The notes under the pieces are model-generated. The model did no database searches and was not told the origin of the DNA. It was given only the letters and a program-made list of their open reading frames with translations. A DNA stretch of 64,000 nt, taken from the NCBI GenBank assembly GCA_944472135.2, contig OX235263.1, forward strand, positions 88,134,721-88,198,720, given 5' to 3'. The DNA is from Trichobilharzia regenti. Lineage: Eukaryota > Platyhelminthes > Trematoda > Strigeidida > Schistosomatidae. Below are positions 34,481 through 45,049 of this stretch, piece after piece. The translations under genes were made by a program, and so were the position numbers. How positions within the stretch are numbered: position 1 is the first letter of the stretch; every line of letters starts with the position of its first letter.

Positions 34481-35929
34481 TGTCTTTGTCCTTTCTCGCT
34501 CTCCGCAAATGTCATGCTAATTTCTGATTTCAAACTTTGAGATTTACAGGAATCTCTCATCTTCGTTCAAAGAGCAATTAACAACTCCCTGGCAAACTAC
34601 GCAGTGGATGTGAAAAGTATGAAAAGGCATGATATGTGTTCTTTCATATCATTGCATATAGACAACCAAAGACACCAGTTTGATTGACTGAATATAGAAA
34701 TTTTTTAAACAAAGAAAACACCGAAAATACTAGGGAATTTCTAGAAGCCTCGTACGCAGTTGAATCAACGATTAACAAGCTCACAATCAGAGATCAAACT
34801 TATCAAATAATTAATAACAAATCACATGACATTCATTGCTCACTGAGTTTGGTCCCAGTGGCTGAATGTTCTACGCGCTCATCTTTTATTCGAAAGGCCT
34901 TGGGTTCGAAACCACTGGAAGTGTGTACTGCCTAGAACGAACAACTGAGCCTAGTTTTCAACAGTTCTCCAAATGATATCAATTCGTAATCAAACTTGAA
35001 CCAAATCGCTTAATAGGTTCAAATTCCAAATCAATAATAATGATCAATGAAGATGTAAATTAACAACTAATCATAACAGTGGTTGCCACAAGATACAATT
35101 ATATCCTCATTTACAGAGACAGAGGGCGAAAATTGAGACAAGTTGACTTCATGTTGAAGGTTTTACTGAGGCAATGTTGTCTAGATGGTCAGTGATAGCT
35201 TTGCAGTTTAAATCAGAGAATCAGCTCACAGAACAAAACCGGTCGTTTAACAAATAATACTAAAAAGGGGCCAAGAATAGTACCATTATGGTACCTCACT
35301 GTTCGCACACAAGGAACCTTTCTAATCTTCTACCTAGTCACCTAATCAAAAATGTTTTAGTCAACTTAGATCGATGAAACTGTTCAAAACGCAGAACACA
35401 AGGATATCTGGTAGTACTTCTGTTAATTTTTTAACAATCTCTCTGTGTCTGTCTGTTTTAAACATGGAACTTTGCACCGATGTGCAGCAGTTCAAGTGGC
35501 CACACTCCCTCCTTGTAGCAAATAAAGCAAGAGAGAGAAGTAGAAGAAATGCAAAATAAAGACGTTAGACAGGGATATGAAACAAAAAGAATAGTAATAA
35601 CGAAGAGCAATACAGTTTCATTGAAAATTACAAGTCACAAGGACTGAATCCATCTGCGACCGCCACTGTGAACGATTTTCAGCCATATCACCAATTGTCT
35701 CCAGCCTTCATTGGTATTTACTGTCCGGAGGACCCTAAACAGTTAACAAGTCCACACCTTCTTACGTAGCTAGCTTAAACTAACTGTTGTGGGTTTCATT
35801 GACTGATGAATCCAAGTTTTGGCTTGAAAGCCTCTAGTTATTTTCCAGCCTGACCCCGTGTCAGCTAACATTGCCCGTTGTGGAAGGCAGTCACACACAC
35901 TAATGGTAAAATGAAGTCTAATATATATA
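34481..35929. other. Intergenic with a tRNA-like repeat head
   Basis: 34848-34935 has GGTCCCAGTGGCTGAATG and TTGGGTTCGAAACC, an F2-like or related tRNA-headed fragment. The rest, including small ORFs, is unrecognised. Confidence 0.35.
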
Positions 35930-36930
35930 TATACACATTATGACCAATGATATTCCTAATTGTGATCGACTGGATTATGCGTCAGACAGTGAGTGGGAAA
36001 CGCGAAGACAGGAATATCCTGGACCGACATGAAGAACCTAGAAGACCTGGATTTCGCGCGTAGATGATTTATGTTTGATGCCACACAAAATCGAAGACTT
36101 ACAAGCGAAAACCGACAAACTGGTCAAAGAAGCAGCAAAGATAGGGCTCCAGGTGAAGATAGACAAGACGGAGGTTATGAAAATAACCAACCAACCACCA
36201 CCACCAACAACAGCAGCTACATCCAGCGCCAATCACCATCAACGGGAGGGATTTGAAAGAGGTTACTTCATTCACTTATCTAGCATTGAGCATTGTATCA
36301 ACTACAGGGAGTCGGAACGGACGAGGATGTCAAATCGAGCGAGAATCAGGAAGGGGAGAAACACATTCGTCAACTTGAAACCAATCTGGAAATCTTCGTC
36401 ACTCACTATTAACAACAATATTCAGTCGGATTTTCAGTACAAACAACGTCAAGTCAGTTAGTTCTTCTACACGGATCAGAAACTTGGCGGGTCACAAAGA
36501 ATATTTCCAACAGCCTGTTGCAGACTTTTATCAACAACAACAGTCTTCGCTCTATACTGAAGATCAATAAGATAGCCTGGCCGGAAAGAATCACCAAAAA
36601 GAAACTATGGGAAAGAACAAACAAAACAAGAACCAATCGCCAACCAACAAATATGCAGGAGAAGGTGGAGATGGATTGGACACTCGCTGAGGAGGCCGCT
36701 GGGTGACATAGCGCGCGTCAGGCCATTGCTGTAGTGCAATCCGAAAGGGAAGCGGCGAGTGGGACGTCGATTCAAGTGTGACATAGAGGAGATGGTGTGA
36801 AGAGGAGTTGAAACAGTATGGACTAACATGGATGCAGTTGAAAAGTACAGCAGAAGACATAAGTGACAAGTGGAGACGTACAGTTGAAGCCCTATGTTCC
36901 ACTAGGAACCCAAGGGAACAATAATAATAT
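35930..36930 (+). mobile_element. RTE-type LINE, 3' half, degenerate
   Basis: DDLCLMPHKIEDLQAKTDKL and VKIDKTEVMKITNQ (after the RT active site), a block ending RNTFVNLKPIWKSSS, then the HTLRRPL-type end and the tail GAAGCCCTATGTTCCACTAGG followed by AATAATAAT. Frameshifted. Confidence 0.7.
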
Positions 36931-37314
36931 ATAATTCAGTTTGTGTAAAGTTTACAAAGACTAGACACTTTGAAATATACACTTCTCCAGTAAAAGGTAA
37001 TAAAAATGTTTGTTTAAGGAGGACTTACATTCTAAGCCGCAAATGTTGACGACAAGTATTTTTCTGATGCTATGTCACAATAGTGACAAAGACTGCAGAT
37101 GTCAAACATGGTGACACGTAAACTTTTGAATCCATAAGTCAATAGTATTGGATCTGATAAAGTTTTCAATAGTAGAAGATTGCTAGTCAATGAAGTAACA
37201 TTGAAATCAATCTGAAAAGATAAAAAAATATATAATATACAAAGAAAAGAAATGCATTTGTAATTCTGATAAAAATACTTCTGATGTTTGTGTGATGTTT
37301 GCTCGCATATTATG
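36931..37314. other. Intergenic, no feature recognised
   Basis: AT-rich. Confidence 0.35.
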
Positions 37315-37555
37315 ATGAGTGTGATTTATGAATACTGAAAGCCGAATTTCTGTGGTTCGGGGTTCGATTCCTGACCACAGACACACTTCTTCTTTACCTT
37401 GCTAAGCCAGTAATAAGACTGGTTAGGAGGGAAGTTTGGCCATGAGGCTGACTAGCAACCCCATCCTGTTAAAAAATAATCACCACTGCTACAGAAACTT
37501 CAAACCTCTAGCTCGAAACAGCCTCATATTCCACTGAGAACGTAAATGAATAAAA
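37315..37555 (+). repeat. F5 SINE, degraded
   Basis: GGGGTTCGATTCCTG B box, CTTGCTAAGCCAG body, and CTCATATTCCACTGAGAAC tail match the F5 copy at 23805. Confidence 0.6.
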
Positions 37556-37864
37556 AACGCTGTGATGAAAGCACAATGCTGGACAGTAAACTGTTTACAG
37601 CAGGAAGTTCTCCAATGCTTCACTTACTCTGGCTGGTGTTCCTAACTCAATGAGCATTTCTTTCTCCTTTTCTCTTTTCTACCTTCTAATATGACTTGCT
37701 TCTCATTCTCATGAAGCCAATTATGTTAAGTGCTCCAATGGTCTGACTGTTTCTATGCCAACGGTTACTTACTTCTCCATCAGACTGTTCTAAAATGAAT
37801 AACTTTTTATCTGAAATTAGTCAGTGGTCCTCATCGAATAGTCTTGAGCTTGATCCCTCCATGC

Positions 37865-38062
37865 AAATGTCAAGTGGCACAGTGATTAGGACTCTCGCTG
37901 ACCATGCACATGGTCCGAGGTTCGATCCCTTGCCGACGCCCACCTGATATCTATGGTCGGCCTGCAAAATTTGGGCTACCGATATCCATGCTGAAAATTC
38001 CATACTTGTACCAAAAATACAGTGTGGTATCAAGCTGTAATCAAAAATATAAAAAAAATTAA
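37865..38062 (+). repeat. F4 SINE
   Basis: Head with CACAGTGATTAGGACTC and GAGGTTCGATCCC; body GGTCGGCCTGCAAAATTTGG; tail TGCTGAAAATTCCATAC, GTATCAAGCTGTAATC and an A-rich end. Confidence 0.75.
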
Positions 38063-38149
38063 CTTTCAGATGCATGCGCGACTTACGTTAACTGGTTAGT
38101 TCGCACGGTTCCACTATCGTAGATACTACTGGAGTTGAGACTAAATCGA

Positions 38150-38880
38150 ATGGAAAGTTCCTTGGACTGTGTATTTCTTCTCATCACCTTTCCTGTTCTT
38201 CCCACATCATGTTAGTTTACAGAAAGATGTTTCGTTTTACGTTTTACGTCAAAAAGTTAAGACGATCTAATTTCATTCTGTCTCTATTGTTACCGTTTGT
38301 TAATTCTTGTATTCTCCCTACACTTCTTTACTACTCCCCCACAACTTAGTCTTTTCCGAGTTACTTAAAAGAGACTTTGTTATACTGCATGGGGCACTAA
38401 AAGCCGTCAGTAGGCTGAGTCGGGTGTTGTTAAACCAATTTGTTAATACTGTTGTAGATAAACACTTAGACTCACGCTAGAAATTAGCAAATAGTATCTC
38501 GCTAACCTCTTAGCATCCTCTCTCCTTACACAACTCTCCCGCTTGCATCTCATCAGGTAGAGGAACTAGAAGTAACTATATAAGACTGTATGCTCGGACG
38601 ACTAAGTACAAAAACTCTATAATACCTTATTTAGCAGGCACACGATTTATGTGATCAGAAACTTATGTGACAGGAAATATGCAGCTTACTGAGGAACTCT
38701 GAGAGAGACGGTTCTATTTTGGAACAATATTATCAATATAAACGGCCCAGTTTCAATTATTACCCATGTAATGAGAAGATTAGATGCAGTACTGTACCAC
38801 ATGCCGAAAATTCCATATATTTATACCAAAAGTACTGTTTGGAATAAAGCTATTATCATTATTGATAGGATTTGAATTAG
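38150..38880 (+). mobile_element. CR1-type LINE, 3' fragment
   Basis: Reads as the C-terminal part of the same LINE family as 12374-15748: FRFTFYVKKLRRS, FVNSCILPTLLYYSP, LKAVSRLSRV, RLYARTTKYKNSIIPYLA, with stops. The 3' end (GGAATAAAGCTATTATCATTATT) matches that LINE's tail. Confidence 0.75.
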
Positions 38881-39569
38881 CACTGTCCATAGCGGAGCTG
38901 CTATAACGCTAGACTAGTTATTTTGCACGTGACCATTTTTAGGGGGATTTTTATTCAATCTGATATCAGTTAGAGAAGCATTGAGAACCAAGAGGGGGGT
39001 GCGGAACGAACAACTATTACCTCTTGGTTTCAGACTTTTCAGAAATCATACATGCGACCTTCAATTGATGAAGATAGCTCATTGACGATCCAGATACCGG
39101 GTTGTCATTCAATGACTTGTCAGTTCATATTTCCCTCGTCCCCTGTTACATAAACGATTTTGATTATTATTATTATAACAACTTGCAGTATTGAGGAGTT
39201 GTGTATTAAAACTTAATTCTGGATCAAAGCGTGACGGTTCAGGTTTATGACTGTTATAAACTCGAAACACAAAAGTAGAAACGCCACATACTGTAGTGGT
39301 GAAATATAACTTACACTGAAACTAAAATTTTTGTGAAATGCATTGATGTTCTTCAAAGTTTCTGCAGTGATAGTGATCTTTTTTCTAGGCCTGAGCCTCC
39401 TTTTTGTTTCGGGCTTAAGACACACTAATAAACTAGGAGAAGTTCTGCATCCCTGTAACCACTAAAATACAGGTTTGAATTCACTAATATCTCAGTCAGT
39501 GCTTCTGTGGTGAGAGCTGTTTGCTAGCCGAAATCGGTAGACATCAATTCTCGTTAATGTTTACGTCCC
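38881..39569. other. Intergenic; degraded F2 near 38960-39110
   Basis: ATCAGTTAGAGAAGCATTGAG and a weak head are what is left of a reverse F2. The rest is unrecognised. Confidence 0.35.
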
Positions 39570-39840
39570 AAATCTTAGTCATAAGAAAAAACAAGATCAA
39601 AGCCTAACCTTGAGGAACTCAGCAACCAATCACAACAGACTTAGCGTGGGCGGATACGATTAGCAGATATATATATATATATCAACGGAGTGTCATAGAA
39701 ATGGCAACCAAAAGATGACAGAATGACCTTCAGCAGGAAAACAACCAATCAGAGGGCGTTGCTTCTCTGCAAAGAATAACTAATAATAATGTAAATAGAA
39801 ATCTATAAATATCTGTTGATTTTCTTAATAAATGATCTGT
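39570..39840. repeat. Dispersed repeat G, copy 2 (inverted)
   Basis: Inverted relative to 21440-21740; shares TTTACGTCCCAAATCTT, CAACCAATCACA and ATAAATATCTGTTGATTT. A TA run splits it at 39667-39683. Confidence 0.5.
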
Positions 39841-39849
39841 TACCTGACC

Positions 39850-40150
39850 CTTGTTTTCTGTCATCACAGTTCTATATGATTCACAGAGATCCTATCCGTC
39901 ACTAAAAGTATTTTGCTACAGTCTTGTACAGACTTTCATCAACACTTGCATTCGCCGTATACTGAAAATCGGCTTTTTGGAAAGGATAAACTGTGAGAAG
40001 GTCTGGCAGTTCAGTGAACCGGTCATGAGCCCATATCGTGTAAAGAGGAAATGAAGACTCGTGAGCAATCATGGAGTAAGGTTAGAGAGAGAGTTTCACT
40101 TCGAGTGAAAATGACACTTGAAAACCACTATTCAGCATAATAGGCACTAC
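39850..40150 (+). mobile_element. RTE-type LINE, short 3' fragment
   Basis: Matches 36510-36620 (GACTTTTATCAAC-type segment, CGCTCTATACTGAAGATC) with many changes. Confidence 0.45.
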
Positions 40151-40586
40151 TTTCCAATAACCTGAAAGGCAAGTCAAATGGCGACCAACCAACACATATT
40201 ATTTACACATTACAGACGACTGTTACGCATGTTTACTTCCTAAACTGATAAGTATTCAACCGAGTTTTGTAATGTAGCATTAAGAAGTTATAAAACTTTA
40301 TACAAACACCATGACTATTTAGTGGATTACTGCATGCTGACACCCAATTAGGATAAAATGCGTATCGTAGATCCCCTATGCTAGCCATCATCAACTGAAT
40401 AATATCATCAGAGTTCTTTGGAGTTATATTCCCATCCGTTAAGCGGTACTTGTTGATTTCAAAAATTGCTGACGTTTCGATACAGCACTAGCAACGAAAA
40501 ATGCTTGGGTTCTCATTTTTCGACTGAGATAGTAAACATCCTTGTCATCGCCAATATCTTTTACTATTATATTAAGTAGATATCTG
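40151..40586. other. Intergenic or intron beside the GPCR exon
   Basis: No TM7-like peptide found on the - strand here; a weak PLE-type arm word (GCTGACGTTTCGATAC) near 40465-40480. Confidence 0.35.
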
Positions 40587-40918
40587 GGTTCTAGTGAAAA
40601 TTAGTGACCAGTGAGGTCCACCCTCTCCAGAGTGAGGACAAATACTCGTCAGAGATGACATTCACTAGTGGTCGCTTAATATTGTGATTTGGCAGAAGTT
40701 GGAAATCATGTGCTAGCCATTGGATCTGGTTCCAGTGACTTAATAAACTACAAGTTAACTGACCTTGTAACCAAAACGTCCTGGATTTGAACCCTGTGGT
40801 GAGGGGGCTCGCTGATGAAGAGTCCCAAACTAGGACGAAACAGCTGTCCAGTACAACCCAGTGGTTTTCCAATGGTTCTCTAATTGATGTCAGCACATGA
40901 TGCAATCGTGAAACCAGT
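40587..40918 (+). repeat. F2 repeat abutting the GPCR exon
   Basis: Full-order F2: 5' extension (GGGTTCTAGTG), head (CCAGTGACTTAATAA), B box region, ribozyme (CCCAAACTAGGACGAAAC, CTGTCCAGTAC) and tail (CCAATGGTTCTCTAATTG). Read on the - strand it extends the GPCR frame to a false C-terminus ending at 40591. Confidence 0.75.
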
Positions 40919-42077
40919 AGTTTTAGTTGAGCATCACCAGCTCTGTCACTCAACCAAGCAAATTCTTTATGAACTGTACAGAACATATTCTCATAAGTAC
41001 TTACGTTGAAATCAAAACTTTTCAGCAGATTTTGAAGTGTGCACAATAGTCCAGTGAGCAAAACAGATATCCCATATAAACGTATAATCCAAATACCTCG
41101 AGTATATTCCAATAAAGCATTAAATTTTAAAGTTGATGATCTGTTTGAAATTTTTGATTGTATTGATGTAATAAAAGATGAATTTGATTTAATTTCAATA
41201 TTTTTAATCATTGAATCCACTGGAATTTCATTAGATGTTGAATGAATTAAATTTTTTACACAAATAATTAATGCATGTACTCTATGTAAGAAAATCAATG
41301 ATACTACTAATTGAGAAAAAGACAGTAGTGTGTAAAAAATATGCAAATATTTCACTAAGCAAGAATTCACAATACATGAGAATTTAGCCAATAGGGATAA
41401 ATTTTGACTTTGAGTATTTATACTAGGCCTGGATAATTTAATCAAATCAAGATATAATGGAAGAATTGCATATAAACCAGCATTAGTAAACCAAATTAAA
41501 AATATTTGTGCATAAGATAATTTAAATGATGAATTATTACCGCTAGTATTGATTAAACAATACTTTCTAAGACATTGAACACCTTGACTTTGTTTTAATG
41601 AATCACTTATAAGGTATAATTGCATGCTTAATGTGGCGCTAAATGTAAAATTATTTGCCATTGTCCAGTTAAATATATATTTAATAAAAGAATAGATTGC
41701 TAAATCATATTTAGGGAATATTTGCATCATAATAGAAGTTGGAAAAAGTATAATATCAATAAAAGAATTATTAAAAGATAAACTCATAACAGTTAATTGT
41801 ATACTTTTTAGAAAATACTTCTTTGATTGAATTTGATGAGTATTTTTCGCGCGGAAAGGAAATCGTCTGTCGACTTCATAGTGTTTTGACTGTTTTTCTT
41901 GATTCACATGTTCATTTTGTTTAGTTTTATGCTGTCGTAAGCACCAACTTCTGCTGTGAGTACAATTCACTTCATTAATGAAGACTAAAATACAACTTAT
42001 AAACATGTAAAGATTCATTAAACCCGGACAAATGAGTAGATAGACAAACCAGGTTAATTCTTTTGCATCGAAACTTG
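40919..42077 (-). CDS. Divergent rhodopsin-like GPCR, large exon (TM1-TM6)
   Basis: One open reading frame on the - strand with a seven-helix pattern. The ORF continues in frame upstream of the first Met to a stop near 42130. That upstream part (from about 42077, after a T-rich tract ending in AG) supplies the start of TM1: WFVYLLICPGLMNLYMFISC, with Asn at the usual 1.50 place. TM2 is LSFNNSFIDIILFP with Asn instead of Asp at 2.50 and Pro nine residues on. TM3 ends YLISDSL, so the DRY motif is not conserved. TM4 has IWFTNAGLYAILP with the expected Trp and Pro. TM5 and TM6 are hydrophobic (about residues 215-245 and 315-340 from the first Met) but lack the usual Pro/FxxCWxP. TM7 is not evident. 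The 3' side runs into an F2 repeat at 40918, so translation beyond that is repeat-derived. It could be a flatworm-specific orphan receptor or a decaying gene; an N-terminal exon and a TM7 exon are missing. Confidence 0.6.
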
Positions 42078-43166
42078 CTTTTAATGAAAATAATAAACAA
42101 ACATTAAAAGTATTATAAAGTATTGATTAGATTTTAGAAGAAAACACAAGTGAATTTAAACTTATTACATAAAACTAATTCTTATTTTCGCTATGTCGAT
42201 GCTACGTTTATTATTCTTGGTGTGAAAGCTGACAAGAATGAAACGTTAATAAAATTTATTGATGCACATCCATCGCTCATCTTTACCTGTGAAGAAGAAT
42301 ATGATGGTGGACTACATTTCCTTGACGTCCAGTTGATCAAAAGAGAGGATGGTTCACTCAAGGGAGATGTCTATAGAAAACCTACACGCGTAGGACAATA
42401 TACACATTTCCTCAGTTTTGTACCAATCCGATACAAAATCAATTTGGTCAGATGCCGCCTTACAAATAGAGCAAGACGTATCTAAACAGATGACTCCCTA
42501 GAAAATGAATTAGGATACATTCAAAATACGTTAGTCCAAATGGGTTGTCCTAGTAGATTTGCAAGGAGACACAAGAGAAACTGGCAACTGGTCATGAAAT
42601 TGCAATTTAATGGGGACGTGACTAGCGAACTTGTTCATCTTAGATTATCGAGAGCGATAAAAAGGACTTATACTGCCGCCACCCTTTTTTTGTCATTTAC
42701 CAGCCTACCAATTATGATTGCTTAAGCGAAAGACAAGCTAACTAGCTGTGCCAATTCTATGTGTATCTATAAATTTAGTTGTTCCTGTGGAGAGAATTAT
42801 ATAGGGCGAACAACTAGACAGCTTAACAAACACATCAGTGAGCATCTTCCTTCATGGTTTGGAAAGGGTCAAATAAAATCCATACGAAGTTCTATTTTGG
42901 CTCATTTGATAGATACCGGTCACCTACTGGACAAAAATAGTGCCTTCAAAGTTATCTATCGCATTCCATCAAGCCTTTAGAACGAAATTCAAACCCGCCT
43001 TTTACACATAGCCAAAGCTATGGGAATACGAGGGAACAATCCTAGTATTTGCATTAAACAAAACAAGTTTGTTCTACCTTTGTCTATCCCTTGGGTTAGG
43101 TGAATTCTAATCAAAACCCTCCCACCCTTTCTTATTTTCCATTTCCTTCGTACTTTTATGATATTT

Positions 43167-43691
43167 GAATTGAATTTTTGATTTTCCCGTCGATTGATTT
43201 GACCGAAGTGCTCGGTCTCAGGTTGACATGTCGGCTTCTTGTGCAGATGCTTCGACGATGTCTGGGTATTTAATTAGTATACAATTGGTGGATGGTGGCT
43301 AGCAGTGGAATCCAGGATGCGCATTTCGTCCTATTTGGGACTCGTCAACTGGATCCACCTGCATTTCTCAGTGAGTGATGATGTTCCCACCGAGACTTGA
43401 ACCCAGTACCCATAGTTTCAAACGCCAAAGCGTTATCCACTAGACCACTTGGGCCACGAGAGCCACCTCTTTTGCAACGGGTCATTTTAATTATTGAATT
43501 GCACAAGAGGTGGCTCTCGTGGCCCAAGTGGTCTAGTGGATAACGCTTTGGCGTTTGAAACTATGGGTACTGGGTTCGAGCCTCAGTGGGAACATCATCA
43601 CTCACTGAGAAATGCAGGTAGGTCCAGCTGACGAGTCCCAAATAGGACGAAATGCGCATCCTGGATTCCACTGCTAGCCACCATCCACCAA
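43167..43691. repeat. F1 palindromic insertion with 13-bp target duplication
   Basis: Flanked by TTTTATGATATTT at 43154-43166 and 43692-43704. Contains the F1 5' segment, then a reverse F1 and a forward F1 meeting head to head around 43490, each with tRNA-like head (GGTCTAGTGGATAACGC) and ribozyme. Arms match almost perfectly for about 200 bases. Confidence 0.85.
43622..43666 (+). ncRNA. Hammerhead ribozyme, F1 type
   Basis: Stem I GTCCAG/CTGGAT (one G-T pair), core CTGACGA at 43628-43634, stem II GTCC/GGAC, GAAA at 43649-43652, stem III TGCGCA, cleavage C at 43660. All invariant residues present. The reverse copy at about 43305-43350 has T for the first core C and is probably dead. Confidence 0.8.
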
Positions 43692-44139
43692 TTTTATGAT
43701 ATTTATTTAAACTCTGATTATCTGTCCGCTTCACCTCTAGTGTTACGTAACTTTTGAGATTTGACCTAATTTATATATTGAATTGTCTACATATACACAT
43801 ATTACTACCATCGTTATTCTTCTTATCACCACCTGCATAAACCTTATTATCAATATTTTGTTATCATTATATTCATCGTTATTAAGGACTTTCAAAACAT
43901 TTACCACATTATTATTATTACTATTATTTGATCCACAAAATTACCGTCATTAGTAAAAAATTTTTATATATAAATCTATGTGAATTAGAGTAAAGCCTGA
44001 AGAAGATCTAATTGAAAACGATATTGTTCGCTTATATGTCTTGTTCTAAAACTTAGTTATCAGGACTGTCACAGTAAGGAGAACAAGACTTATGAGTTGG
44101 AAAATACAGTGGACATTTGTTTGTCGAGTTAGACAGAGG

Positions 44140-44420
44140 ATTGATATCGGTTAGGGAACTGGTGAAACCAGCAGGGAGTACTAGACAACCAACTGTTTCC
44201 GTTCGAACCCAGGACCTTCCGGTTACAAGGTAAGCTCGTAGACCATTCAGCCACTATGACTTGACTCAATGGCCAGCCCATGAATTCTAACTTCTACCAG
44301 CTCATGATTTCATCACGACCACCAACAAATGTTATCGCTCGTAGCTCGGTCATCACTTCTGAATAGATGGACCCCTTTGGTCACGACTTCTCACTAGAAC
44401 TTTAGGAAACTCAATCATGT
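44140..44420 (-). repeat. F2 repeat, degraded
   Basis: TATCGGTTAGGGAACT tail, GTTCGAACCCAGGACC B box, head, and part of the 5' extension (TTCTCACTAGAAC). Confidence 0.6.
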
Positions 44421-44699
44421 AGCTTGTTAGTTTCTCCCCTGAGTTGTAAACCTCAAATGCCTTTATCGTCAGTGCAGCCTTCATCGCTAACCAAGCCAAT
44501 GGCTAAATAATGAACGAGATATCCCCACAATATGAGGGGATGTGTGCCTCTGAAGAGTTCTAAACCAGGCGGAAACAGTTTTCCAGTATTCCTTCACCTT
44601 AAATGATTTTTCAAACTGGTATCGCTTTGTGATGAAATTTACCCCGAAATGAATCGAAATCCCTATTCTTTTCACGATCTGTACTAAATTATATACAGC

Positions 44700-45020
44700 A
44701 CATATCATATACGACCAGAAAGGATTAGAAATAAGGAGCTCTGCAATGGGACAACCCAATCAAGAACGTCTCGTTAAAAAAATATGCAGGAAGAAATGGA
44801 GATGGACTAGGTACACACTAAGGACAGTGTCAAATGACTTCGGGTACCAGATAGTCCCTCGACTAAAACCCGAACGGGACATGATGATGTAGGCGTTGGC
44901 TGGAGGTTGACATGGAGGATATCGTGTGAGGAGGAGGTGAGGATGGCAAAGAATAGGACAAATTGGAGATGTGCTGTTGGAGCCCTTTGTTCCACTCGGA
45001 ACTCAAGACAACGATATATC
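44700..45020 (+). mobile_element. RTE-type LINE, 3' fragment
   Basis: CAAATATGC-type segment (AAAAATATGCAGGAAGAAAT), GGAGATGGACTAGGTAC and tail GGAGCCCTTTGTTCCACTCGG, as in the other RTE fragments. Confidence 0.55.
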
Positions 45021-45049
45021 ACAAAAACATTACCGAATGCGGCAAAATT

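Larger units (their letters stand above)
42130..44060 (+). mobile_element. PLE-A copy, split by an F1 insertion
   Basis: 5'-truncated: starts inside RT with FRYVDATFIILGVKADKNET (second catalytic Asp changed to Ala), GLHFLDVQLIKR, VYRKPTRVGQYTHFLSFVP. Endonuclease at 42759-42980: CIYKFSCSCGENYIGRTTRQ, HLIDTGHLLD, then SICIKQNK. The 3' UTR is split by F1 at 43167-43691. The right arm (43960-44060) has hammerhead-like CTGAAGA, GAAA and AAGC/GCTT. Confidence 0.8.

Noticed and set aside
40591..40918. C-terminal 110 codons of the 475-codon - strand ORF as part of the receptor
   Set aside because: The segment is antisense F2 repeat; the same peptide fragments appear at 49978-50181 and 52048-52254.
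43500..43590. tRNA gene in the F1 head
   Set aside because: It is repeated in every F1 copy and joined to the ribozyme; it is a tRNA-derived promoter, not a tRNA.
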